This document shows positions 1-6,948 of a DNA stretch of 15,341 nucleotides, one piece after another (positions within the stretch are counted from its first letter, which is position 1; the number at the start of each line of letters is the position of its first letter). Location: the NCBI GenBank assembly GCA_020721385.1, contig DYMW01000011.1, positions 6,419 through 21,759 on the forward strand. The letters are read 5' to 3'. The DNA comes from Sulfurovum sp. (GTDB lineage Bacteria; Campylobacterota; Campylobacteria; Campylobacterales; Sulfurovaceae). A program made the position numbers and the translations under genes. The notes under the pieces are model-generated. The model worked only from the letters and a program-made list of their open reading frames with translations. It was not told the origin of the DNA and made no database searches.

Positions 1-37
1 AGTATGAACAAACTTAATTATAAGGAGCAAAAAGAGC

Positions 38-1786
38 ATGAAACGAACCATTTACATTCTATTTATTACCCTATTATTATCCTTTTCACTTTATGCAGAT
101 AGTTCCTCTACCAATAAACCTAAGATAGCCCTTATAAATGTAGATTTTCAAATAGAGTGTAGTAATCAATTACGTCAATATCTAACCTCTACCCAATCTG
201 TTTTATTAAAAAAAATAAACAACAAACCATTTTTTTTACGCTTTTATCGTCAAAATAGCTATATGCCTTTGTGGATAAATGAAACTGGGATAAATCAAAA
301 CCAAGTTACTACACTTTTTTCATACATTAAAAACGATATAACCCTCAATCCTCATGGGCCCATTTATGAACACTATCAACTACTTGAAAAAAGTATGCAA
401 ACAATAGAAACTCCACTTCAATTGGCACAACTTGAAGTTCAATTAACTGCTCTCTATTATGATTTTTTAGATTATTCTATTTACGGTTCTATTTCATGGC
501 AAGAGTTCAAAAGAAAACTCGTAGAGCTTAGAAAATACCGTATCTATGCCAATTGGATTGAATATAAACCACCCTATTCTATTTCGGAACTCTTACTTCA
601 AGAGAACATTAATGATACCATGGATGAAATTACCCCAAAACGTTTTGGCTACCAAGGTTTACTGCTTGCCTTACAGCAACTCAAAGAGATTGAAGCCAAT
701 GGTGGATGGGAAAAATTACCTACTTCTAAAACATTGGCATTAGGAAGTTCGGGTGATGTGGTGAAAAAACTTCGTGAACGTTTAGAAAAATCCCATGACC
801 TAAACTATTGTGAACCAAAAATAGATGAGTTATTCGAAAACAATGAAAACAACAGTAGTTATAACAAAGAAAATCAAGCTCAAATTGAACCCGATGCTTT
901 TTTTGATACCTGTTTAGAAAATGCTGTTAAACACTTTCAAAAACGGCATGGACTAGATGAAGATGGTGTTGTGGGAGGAACAACACAACGTGTACTAAAC
1001 ATCACGATTCAAGAGAATATACAAACAATACTACTCAACCTAGAGCGAATCAAATGGTTACCTAGAACAATGGATGAACGCTATTTGGTGGTGAATATTC
1101 CTGAATTCATGCTTCACTATATTGTCAATAATGAAACCCAAAAAAAGCTCAAAGTGATTGTGGGTGATAAAAAACATCCTACCCCAATTTTTAATCAAGC
1201 AGTCTCATTTATGATTTTAAATCCTTATTGGAAAGTTCCTGAAGGGATTGTGCAACGTGAAATTGTTCCTGCCATGATGAAAAATCGAAACTATTTACGC
1301 AAAGAGGGTATAGAAGCCCATAGAACATGGGATGAACACTCGGCTAAAATCAATCTTTCTTCACTTTATTGGGCAACTTATAGTTCAGGAAAAATAAAAT
1401 TTCCTTATCGATTAATGCAACCTCCTGGACCTAAAAATGCCTTAGGAAAAATAAAATTTAAATTTCCAAACCAATTTGATGTCTATTTGCATGATACCCC
1501 TACCAAACATCTTTTTGACAAAAGTGTACGGGCATTCTCGCATGGATGTGTACGCCTTTGGCAACCAGAATCGCTCCTAGAAAGCATTGCTTCATTTGAT
1601 AGTGCCATAGACTTAGCTCAAGCAGAAGAGATACTCAAAGGTACAGAGAGCATACAACTCAATATGAGTCAAAAATTACCCATCTATTTGGTCTATTTAA
1701 CCGCACGAATGAACAATGACAATGAGATAGAATTTAGCAATGATATTTATGATTATGATAAAAAACAAAAACTGCGTCTACGTTAA
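38..1786 (+). CDS. Exported L,D-transpeptidase, YcbB/LdtD-like (YkuD domain)
   Basis: The protein has 582 residues, close to the usual length of YcbB/LdtD enzymes. A signal peptide is visible (hydrophobic residues 5-19, likely cleavage after A20 in LYA-D). An N-terminal scaffold region carries the FYRQNSYMPLWI-type motif. A peptidoglycan-binding fold lies at about 233-323 (LGSSGDVVKKLRERL ... FQKRHGLDEDGVVG), interrupted by an Asn/Glu-rich insert around 262-285. The YkuD catalytic domain spans about 347-530, with HDTP (H485) and SHGCVRL (H502, catalytic C504). The family makes 3-3 meso-DAP cross-links, or attaches substrates to them, in the periplasm. A TAAGGAG ribosome-binding site at 21-27, ten bases before the ATG, supports the start. 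The gene converges on the gspI-like gene with a 22-base gap. The family call is firm; its role next to the secretion genes is not known. Confidence 0.93.
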   Translation: MKRTIYILFITLLLSFSLYADSSSTNKPKIALINVDFQIECSNQLRQYLTSTQSVLLKKINNKPFFLRFYRQNSYMPLWINETGINQNQVTTLFSYIKNDITLNPHGPIYEHYQLLEKSMQTIETPLQLAQLEVQLTALYYDFLDYSIYGSISWQEFKRKLVELRKYRIYANWIEYKPPYSISELLLQENINDTMDEITPKRFGYQGLLLALQQLKEIEANGGWEKLPTSKTLALGSSGDVVKKLRERLEKSHDLNYCEPKIDELFENNENNSSYNKENQAQIEPDAFFDTCLENAVKHFQKRHGLDEDGVVGGTTQRVLNITIQENIQTILLNLERIKWLPRTMDERYLVVNIPEFMLHYIVNNETQKKLKVIVGDKKHPTPIFNQAVSFMILNPYWKVPEGIVQREIVPAMMKNRNYLRKEGIEAHRTWDEHSAKINLSSLYWATYSSGKIKFPYRLMQPPGPKNALGKIKFKFPNQFDVYLHDTPTKHLFDKSVRAFSHGCVRLWQPESLLESIASFDSAIDLAQAEEILKGTESIQLNMSQKLPIYLVYLTARMNNDNEIEFSNDIYDYDKKQKLRLR

Positions 1787-1808
1787 ATTGAGATATGTGT
1801 AAAAAAAA

Positions 1809-2231
1809 CTACTTAAAGGTATAATATCTTGCTGGATAATTTCCATTCAATAAGATTTCACTGCTATAAAAAATAAACAATGGTGTGTCATCTTCCATCC
1901 CTCCAATAGGGATGGGTTCAGCTTCCGTTACATTGATGGTCTTCTCAATTTTTTTAAGTATATCTCGACTTTCTAAATCTTTAATGTTAAACTCATCAAC
2001 CAACATATCATAAGCATTCTTTTTATCTTTACTGTAGCGGTGAACTTTATCGGTTAAAAACAATGCATTATCCAATTCACTGTTGCTTCGTTTCAGTACA
2101 TAACTCACCATATCTCGATTTTTCATCTGTAACTCCATGGCACCACCCACCACAATGGCTACAATGACAATGGCAATAATTACTTCGATAAGAGAAAAAG
2201 CTTTTTTAGATTTTTTATAATTTTTAATCAT
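1809..2231 (-). CDS. gspI: Minor pseudopilin of the T2SS, GspI-like
   Basis: This 140-residue protein opens with a short basic leader and a type III (prepilin-type) signal, KKA-FSLIEV. The Glu at +5 (E16) precedes a hydrophobic helix to about residue 30. The residue before the cleavage site is Ala (A11), not the usual Gly. Family members are cut and N-methylated by a prepilin peptidase and packed into the periplasmic pseudopilus tip. The small size and the sequence just after the helix suit GspI, but the remainder is divergent, so H/I/J assignment is tentative. It is the third gene of a minus-strand trio, 18 bases after the gspH-like gene. A GGA about ten bases before the ATG could serve as ribosome-binding site. 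Confidence 0.6.
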   Translation of the reverse strand: MIKNYKKSKKAFSLIEVIIAIVIVAIVVGGAMELQMKNRDMVSYVLKRSNSELDNALFLTDKVHRYSKDKKNAYDMLVDEFNIKDLESRDILKKIEKTINVTEAEPIPIGGMEDDTPLFIFYSSEILLNGNYPARYYTFK

Positions 2232-2249
2232 TGTGTCTGTTCCATTATT

Positions 2250-2786
2250 TTAATAATAAGAGCCACTGTCTCTTAAATCATATTGTTCATTTATCCACAA
2301 TGCTTTTGCCTCTTCTAAGTCAGCAACTTTGGTCGCTTCACCAAAATAAGTTGGTAAATAATAAATGCCACTGTCGTTACTGATAATCATTTTAGAGGTC
2401 GAACCATTGGCATAAAGGGTATAACGTAACGATATTTTTTCATCTTTATAACGCCCCCATTCATCAATTTGAACCAATTGATTGTCTCGGTCAAGTTTGT
2501 ATATTTCTACATTTTCACCGAACTTTATTCCGCCGTCATAGGTGGTGACTTGACCCTCTTGAGCCACATAACACTCTTTGCATTTTTTAATACAGAAGAG
2601 TTCAATATCTCCCATCTTGGCAAATGATTTACGAAAAGTTTTAGGAAGGGTTGTTGGGTCTAAAACCTCAACTTTTTGTTGTTGCTTAATGGCTTCCGAG
2701 AAAACCAAAAAACCAATTAAAGAGACAATAAGAACCACCACAATGAGTTCTAAAAGTGAAAATCCTGAACGTGTTTTAGAACCCAT
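2250..2786 (-). CDS. gspH: Minor pseudopilin of the T2SS, GspH-like
   Basis: The protein has 178 residues. The leader MGSKTRSG is followed by a canonical prepilin cleavage site (G8-F9), FSLLEL with Glu+5 at E13, and a hydrophobic helix to about residue 29. The globular part is predicted to be beta-rich, with repeated polar/hydrophobic alternation and a GspH-like length. Unusually, three cysteines cluster at C65-x3-C69-x2-C72. The gene lies 25 bases downstream of gspG and 18 bases before the gspI-like gene, so the three are probably co-transcribed. An AAGG about eight bases before the ATG supports the start. The prepilin-type signal is certain; the H assignment relies on order (G-H-I) and size. 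Confidence 0.65.
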   Translation of the reverse strand: MGSKTRSGFSLLELIVVVLIVSLIGFLVFSEAIKQQQKVEVLDPTTLPKTFRKSFAKMGDIELFCIKKCKECYVAQEGQVTTYDGGIKFGENVEIYKLDRDNQLVQIDEWGRYKDEKISLRYTLYANGSTSKMIISNDSGIYYLPTYFGEATKVADLEEAKALWINEQYDLRDSGSYY

Positions 2787-2811
2787 TATTCGCCTTATTG
2801 TTTAAAATATA

Positions 2812-3324
2812 TTATTTACAACCTGAGTATTTAATATCCGCATATTCATCGCTTCCACCTTCTCGTTTATCAGCACCATAAGAGACAATATCAAAATCAT
2901 TTCCCGTTTTCACATAAACCATCTTAGCTCCCCAAGAGTCTTTTGGTAACTTTTCAAGATAAGCAGATGATGCGTAATTCGAGTATTTATCTGAATCAGG
3001 GTTAGAGATTAAGGCTTCAAATCCTTCTTCGGTTTCAGGATACATACCATTATCCAATTTAAACATCTTAAGAGCATTGGCTGCCCCTTTCATATTGACA
3101 CAGACCAAATCAACTTTGGCTTTATCACCCGCACCCACCACTTTAGGTACAACGGATGCCGCCAAAATTCCTAAAATTAAGATAACAACCAATAACTCCA
3201 ATAGTGAAAAACCTCTTTTTGATGTTATTTTGTGTTTATACTTAGTTCTGTTAATTAAATTCATTATTTTAGTATTCCTTAAAATTATTTTTTTAAAGCT
3301 TTTTAGCTCTATTCTTTCAGTCAT
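2812..3324 (-). CDS. gspG: Major pseudopilin GspG of the T2SS
   Basis: GspG is the main subunit of the pseudopilus that pushes cargo through the secretin. The cleavage site is KRG-FSLLELLVVILILGILAA (G38-F39, Glu+5 at E43). GspG hallmarks follow: DNGMYPETEEGFEALI at about 91-106, and a C-terminal calcium-site-like loop, SYGADKREGGSDEYADI, at about 148-164. Two cysteines (C75, C169) could form a disulfide. From this ATG the leader is 38 residues, unusually long. A second ATG at 3264 would give an 18-residue leader and 150 residues in total. Both starts have good ribosome-binding sites (AAGGAG with seven bases, AAGGAA with ten). It is first in the minus-strand trio and diverges from gspK. Confidence 0.93.
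   Translation of the reverse strand: MTERIELKSFKKIILRNTKIMNLINRTKYKHKITSKRGFSLLELLVVILILGILAASVVPKVVGAGDKAKVDLVCVNMKGAANALKMFKLDNGMYPETEEGFEALISNPDSDKYSNYASSAYLEKLPKDSWGAKMVYVKTGNDFDIVSYGADKREGGSDEYADIKYSGCK
3275..3280 (-). promoter_or_regulatory. Alternative ribosome-binding site for a shorter gspG
   Basis: The minus strand reads AAGGAA here, ten bases ahead of an in-frame ATG at 3264-3262. Starting there would shorten the GspG leader to 18 residues, nearer to the usual length for pseudopilins. The site competes with the stronger AAGGAG used by the upstream start. Confidence 0.4.
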
Positions 3325-3331
3325 ATTTAAA

Positions 3332-3337
3332 CTCCTT
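3332..3337 (-). promoter_or_regulatory. Ribosome-binding site for the long gspG start
   Basis: The minus strand reads AAGGAG, seven bases ahead of the ATG at 3324-3322. Sequence and spacing are optimal, and this is the main reason to annotate the longer form of gspG. Confidence 0.65.
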
Positions 3338-3348
3338 AATAAAAATTC

Positions 3349-3356
3349 GTTATAAT
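3349..3356. promoter_or_regulatory. Overlapping divergent -10 elements between gspG and gspK
   Basis: On the plus strand, 3351-3356 is a perfect TATAAT. Transcription would start near 3363, giving a leader of about 25 bases to the proposed gspK ATG at 3388. On the minus strand, 3354-3349 reads TATAAC and could serve gspG, with its ribosome-binding site at 3337-3332. No convincing -35 is seen; Campylobacterota sigma-70 promoters are known to lack a conserved one. The two boxes share four bases, so both promoters could hardly be occupied at once. Confidence 0.5.
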
Positions 3357-3387
3357 ATTAATGATTTTACTTGAATTGAGCTTTATT

Positions 3388-4296
3388 ATGGATAAAAGAA
3401 AAAAAGGTATTGCCCTTTTTATTACGCTGTTGGTTATTGCCTCTATCTTGTCCATTGTTGCTGTCTCTTTTTCCTATTTAGAGAAAGTACAAAAAGATGC
3501 AGGTGCGACATCAGCTATTATACAGGGGAATCTTTTATATAAAAATACAATAACTGTTTTAAAACGCTTTTTTCCAGCTGGTGAGGGCAATATAGATAAA
3601 CTCAGCTTGATATACAGTATGCCACTCATGCTTACCGAAGGAAAAAGTGGTTTTATGCTTAACTTAGAGTGCAAACCTTTAATGATCGGGGTTCCCATTG
3701 CTTGGATAGATCCAGAATTAACAAAAAATGCTCCAGAAAAAAAGACCTTAGCACAAGAAGTCTTAAACAGTATTATGGATTTATATGAAATTCAAGAACC
3801 CAATCATTTAGATGAGCTTATTTATCAAGAAGTGACAGGAAAACGACCACGAAATAATGAATATGAACCAAGATTAGAGCAAAAAAAAGGCATTATATCT
3901 AAGCAACAATTTGGGCGAATTCTTTTAGACTATCGTTTACGGTATGATGATGCCAATGTCTACAAGGTTCCTTGGGAGCGTTACTTTAATTTTACCGAAA
4001 CAGACGAAAGAAGTACCATTGATGGGAGCTATTTAAGCCCAGAGTTAATCTCGATTGCTTTTGATATTCCCATCGAAATTGTACAAGATGGTTGGATACC
4101 TGAGGAGATGAGTTTAAGTCAATTTTTACAAGAGAATGGCATCAGTACGCCTGTTAATAAAAAGCTCTATTCAGCCAAAGCCCTCAATGCAATGCATTGT
4201 GAACAAACGTATGCCTATAAAGAGGGGCATTATAAATTTAATTTTGATTATATAAATGGAAGGAGTGCTAATTTTGAACTTGACGGTCAACAATAA
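3388..4296 (+). CDS. gspK: Minor pseudopilin GspK-like protein of the T2SS
   Basis: From the ATG at 3388 the protein has 302 residues. An in-frame ATG at 3361 would add nine residues but lies almost on the TATAAT box, so the shorter form is preferred. The leader MDKRKKG is followed by IALFITLLVIASIL, a prepilin-type signal without Glu at +5. That absence is characteristic of GspK, the large pseudopilin that caps the I-J-K tip. The long globular region (about residues 35-302) fits GspK size. The segment GIISKQQFGRILLDYRLRYDD looks like part of its helical insertion domain. It is the first gene of the plus-strand operon. Its 3' end overlaps the gspL-like gene by 23 bases. Confidence 0.75.
   Translation: MDKRKKGIALFITLLVIASILSIVAVSFSYLEKVQKDAGATSAIIQGNLLYKNTITVLKRFFPAGEGNIDKLSLIYSMPLMLTEGKSGFMLNLECKPLMIGVPIAWIDPELTKNAPEKKTLAQEVLNSIMDLYEIQEPNHLDELIYQEVTGKRPRNNEYEPRLEQKKGIISKQQFGRILLDYRLRYDDANVYKVPWERYFNFTETDERSTIDGSYLSPELISIAFDIPIEIVQDGWIPEEMSLSQFLQENGISTPVNKKLYSAKALNAMHCEQTYAYKEGHYKFNFDYINGRSANFELDGQQ
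4259..4265 (+). promoter_or_regulatory. Ribosome-binding site deciding the gspL start
   Basis: GAAGGAG lies inside the 3' end of gspK, eight bases ahead of an in-frame TTG at 4274. An upstream ATG at 4256 overlaps this site and has no site of its own, so TTG is the better start. Confidence 0.6.
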
Positions 4297-5209
4297 TAAG
4301 AAAATACTATTAATTCATAAGAATATGGAAGCTGTGATACTTAACCATACCGTTGATATTATACTTGCCCCACAATTTTATACCTTTTTACGTGAATCAC
4401 TAGAGGTTAAATTTGTCTACCAAGCCAAACAGATTGCAGGGTCACTTTTTGATGACTACTTAGATATGAAAATAGAGCATCAATATCATGTCTATAAATG
4501 TGACAATGAGTGGTGTTTTTTTGCCTACAACATCGATGAAATTACGATTTTTTTAGAAAGTAAAGGAATAGAAAAACATAAAATCGGCAAAATCTATTTT
4601 GCACAACAACTTAGTAAAGAACTAGAAAATCCTCTTTGGTTAAACAACCAAGAGGTACTCTACACCATCGATGGAACCGTTACTGTTCTTCCACGCCGTT
4701 TTATGAACAACGAGATTGATTATCAACCACTCAACTTAGATGCCCTCTCTTTAAAAGGAGGGATTTCAATGGGCAATTCCTTTAATTCGTTTATCTCACT
4801 TAAACATACCATTTTTTTAAGTGCTTTACTTTTCATTTTAAGTGTAGTATTTATTATAGAGGGCAATCGAGCCAAATCATCACTCATGAACGATGAAGCG
4901 AAACTCACAACGTTATTGGATGACAATCCACGTTTAACCTCAAGCATGATACGAGAGAGTGTTTTAGCCAAATATCAACCTGTTGATACCCAAGAGCGTA
5001 GTAAACGTGAAAGCATTAAAGAGATTTCTAAACTTCTCTCTGCCAACAGTCAACTACAAATCCTTAGCATTGAAGAGAACCTCATTAAAGCAACCATCAC
5101 AACCAAAGACCAAATGGTAAACAAACAGGTTAAAGAACATGCTTCTAGTAAACAATTTACTATTCAAAACAGTGCAGGACTCGATGTCACCATGGAGAAA
5201 AAATTATGA
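4274..5209 (+). CDS. gspL: GspL-like inner-membrane platform protein of the T2SS
   Basis: A TTG start gives 311 residues; the ATG at 4256 would give 317. The layout is that of GspL. A cytoplasmic N-terminal part (about 1-175) would hold the GspE-binding face, and a single membrane helix lies at about 177-196 (TIFLSALLFILSVVFII). The periplasmic part of about 115 residues has charged helices, then a C-terminal alpha/beta stretch resembling the ferredoxin-like fold of GspL/GspM. Sequence similarity to well-studied GspL is faint, and the cytoplasmic region is shorter than usual, so the call leans on topology and on position between gspK and gspM. The stop overlaps the gspM start as ATGA. In the family, GspL links the ATPase to the inner-membrane complex. 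Confidence 0.65.
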   Translation: MNLTVNNNKKILLIHKNMEAVILNHTVDIILAPQFYTFLRESLEVKFVYQAKQIAGSLFDDYLDMKIEHQYHVYKCDNEWCFFAYNIDEITIFLESKGIEKHKIGKIYFAQQLSKELENPLWLNNQEVLYTIDGTVTVLPRRFMNNEIDYQPLNLDALSLKGGISMGNSFNSFISLKHTIFLSALLFILSVVFIIEGNRAKSSLMNDEAKLTTLLDDNPRLTSSMIRESVLAKYQPVDTQERSKRESIKEISKLLSANSQLQILSIEENLIKATITTKDQMVNKQVKEHASSKQFTIQNSAGLDVTMEKKL

Positions 5210-5622
5210 ATATCATGACACTCCAACGCTATAAAAATGAACTCATACTTGTAATTGCTCTGCTTTTTGCACTTTTTACATTTATCTATAAGATTTCTGC
5301 TCATTCCTATATAGAAGAGAATAAAGCAAATATACAAAAACAAATTTCAGAAATCAGTGCCATCTCTGCCTATCAAGAACAGTGGAGTGGAAAAGGTATG
5401 GAGAATCAAACCAAAGCATTGAAAACCATTGTTGATGCTAGTAAAGTAAAATTGTTTCAACAAAAATCAAAAAAACTTGTAGCAAGTTATGAAAAACTGA
5501 ATCAAAATGAATTAAATACGATTACCAACAAACTGCTCAATACCCCATTACAAATTGAGAAACTGTTGATTAAAAAGATTGGTGAAGATCAATTCACATT
5601 GGAGTTAACATGCAAATGGTAA
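5206..5622 (+). CDS. gspM: GspM-like inner-membrane platform protein of the T2SS
   Basis: The protein has 138 residues: a short cytoplasmic tail, one membrane helix at about 13-30 (ELILVIALLFALFTFIY), a charged helical stalk, and a small C-terminal domain. This is GspM architecture; GspM partners GspL in the inner membrane. The ATG overlaps the gspL stop by four bases (ATGA), with GGAG eight bases upstream inside gspL. An internal ATG at 5215 is a weaker alternative. Primary sequence is not distinctive, so the assignment depends on topology, size and gene order. The 3' end overlaps the next gene by 13 bases. Confidence 0.6.
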   Translation: MNIMTLQRYKNELILVIALLFALFTFIYKISAHSYIEENKANIQKQISEISAISAYQEQWSGKGMENQTKALKTIVDASKVKLFQQKSKKLVASYEKLNQNELNTITNKLLNTPLQIEKLLIKKIGEDQFTLELTCKW

Positions 5623-6125
5623 AACGAACGATTGGTGGATTTTTTTTACTTGTTCTACTGATGTGGATTCTTGCTCCTAAGCATGAACTCTATTATTTGT
5701 TAGAAAAAGAGTTAAAAAAACAAGGGGTGGTTATTAGTAATGAGACAATTGAAAACAATTGGTTTGGAGTAACACTCACTAACGCCAACATCTCTGTCAA
5801 AGGGATACAATTTGCAACCGTTAAAGAGTTAAATTTAAATCTCTTTTTTCTCTATAACACATTAACGGTCAAATCCATTAATATTGATGAATCCCTACAA
5901 AACATGGCTCCAAAAACCATTGATAGGCTAAATATTGTCTATTCTATTATGAATCCTCTTGCGGTACAAATTGATAGCAATGGTTCATTTGGTATTGCCA
6001 ATGGTACAGTTGACCCGATAGAACGTCATGTAAAAATACTCTTTCCTGTTGCCAAAGATATTAATACATTTAAAAAATTCTTAAAAAAAGATGCATCAGG
6101 ATGGTACTATGAAACGAATTATTAA
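5610..6125 (+). CDS. gspN: GspN-like membrane-anchored protein of the T2SS operon
   Basis: The protein has 171 residues with an N-terminal membrane anchor (about 7-22, GGFFLLVLLMWILAP). The remainder is a predicted beta-rich periplasmic domain. The segment SNGSFGIANGTVDPIERHVKI resembles the repetitive strand pattern of GspN/AsmA-like domains. GspN is an accessory inner-membrane T2SS component of unclear role and is missing from many systems. This protein is shorter than proteobacterial GspN (around 250 residues). The start is set by GGAG five bases ahead of the ATG, inside gspM. The gene overlaps gspM by 13 bases and gspC by 17. It could instead be a lineage-specific T2SS protein. Confidence 0.5.
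   Translation: MQMVKRTIGGFFLLVLLMWILAPKHELYYLLEKELKKQGVVISNETIENNWFGVTLTNANISVKGIQFATVKELNLNLFFLYNTLTVKSINIDESLQNMAPKTIDRLNIVYSIMNPLAVQIDSNGSFGIANGTVDPIERHVKILFPVAKDINTFKKFLKKDASGWYYETNY
6098..6101 (+). promoter_or_regulatory. Ribosome-binding site deciding the gspC start
   Basis: AGGA lies seven bases ahead of the ATG at 6109, inside the end of the gspN-like gene. An ATG at 6091 would add six residues (MHQDGT) but has no such site. Confidence 0.5.
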
Positions 6126-6948
6126 CAGTAAAGTCTTTTCAACCATTATATTTTTCTTATCTATTGTGGTCATTGTTAAGCTGATTTGGCTCACCATCTC
6201 TCTACTCTTTTTACCCAATGTCGGAGAAGATGAAGTCAAACAGACTCAAGCCAAAACACTCTATTACCGTGTAAAACTGGCAAATCAAGCCCAAGTTATT
6301 TCAACAACCTCAACCACTGAGGCTCCAAAACCAACCGTTGGTACCATGCAAGGCATTACACTTTTAGCACTCTATAATGCATCAGATGCCTTAGTGGTTA
6401 CGGTTGCCAAAGGGAGTAAAACAACCGTTTTAGCCAAAGGTGAAATGATTGATGGCTTTATGTTACACTCAGCAGGACCCAATCATGCCATCTTTACCAA
6501 AGGAGGCAAAGAGTTTAAACTCACTTTGACAAAAGTCAAAAACAGCGGAACACAGAGTAGCCCAACTTTTACACCTCCAACCATGACAGAAAATAAAGAA
6601 GAATCCGCAGGTATCCGTGACAATGGTACAGGAACAAAAGTTGTAGAACGAAATTTACTAGGATCATATACCAAAAATGTTGATAAAATTTGGAAAGATA
6701 TTGGTATCAATGAAAATAAAGTCAATGGACAACTTAATGGTTTTAAAATAAACTTTGTAAAAAAAGGAAGTGATTTCGAAAAACTTGGTCTTCAACGTGG
6801 AGATATTTTACAAGCCATTAATGCACAAGAACTAAACAGCTATAATGCTGCCATGAACTTCTATAAAGAGATGGACAACATCGATAATTTAACATTAAAA
6901 ATTCAAAGAAATAATCAAGAGATGGAGTTAGAGTATGAAATTCAATAA
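6109..6948 (+). CDS. gspC: GspC connector protein of the T2SS with C-terminal PDZ domain
   Basis: GspC links the inner-membrane platform to the periplasmic N0 domain of the secretin and helps recognise cargo. This 279-residue protein shows the standard order. A short cytoplasmic tail is followed by a membrane helix at about 9-34 and a Ser/Thr/Pro-rich linker. A homology-region (HR) domain starts at GITLLALYNASDALVV, and a second low-complexity linker follows. A PDZ domain occupies about 209-279 (GSDFEKLGLQRGDILQAING-like segment, here ending INAQEL). Length matches the family. The gene overlaps the gspN-like gene by 17 bases and gspD by 14, consistent with one transcript and coupled translation. 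Confidence 0.88.
   Translation: MKRIINSKVFSTIIFFLSIVVIVKLIWLTISLLFLPNVGEDEVKQTQAKTLYYRVKLANQAQVISTTSTTEAPKPTVGTMQGITLLALYNASDALVVTVAKGSKTTVLAKGEMIDGFMLHSAGPNHAIFTKGGKEFKLTLTKVKNSGTQSSPTFTPPTMTENKEESAGIRDNGTGTKVVERNLLGSYTKNVDKIWKDIGINENKVNGQLNGFKINFVKKGSDFEKLGLQRGDILQAINAQELNSYNAAMNFYKEMDNIDNLTLKIQRNNQEMELEYEIQ

Noticed and set aside
1..37. Possible end of an upstream gene, or an ATG at position 4
   Set aside because: The frame from position 4 runs into the transpeptidase gene with no protein features, and too little upstream sequence is visible to judge a gene end.
1387..1467. Two copies of a short A-rich repeat in the transpeptidase gene
   Set aside because: They encode two GKIKF segments in a conserved catalytic domain; repeat length and spacing give no sign of a mobile or regulatory element.
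2571..2592. CxxxCxxC-like spacing in the GspH-like protein read as a radical-SAM motif
   Set aside because: The protein has a pseudopilin leader and helix, is exported, is only 178 residues, and lacks any SAM-barrel features.
3077..3355. Open frame antisense to gspG
   Set aside because: It lies wholly over a well-supported pseudopilin gene and shows no protein features beyond the mirrored hydrophobic stretch.
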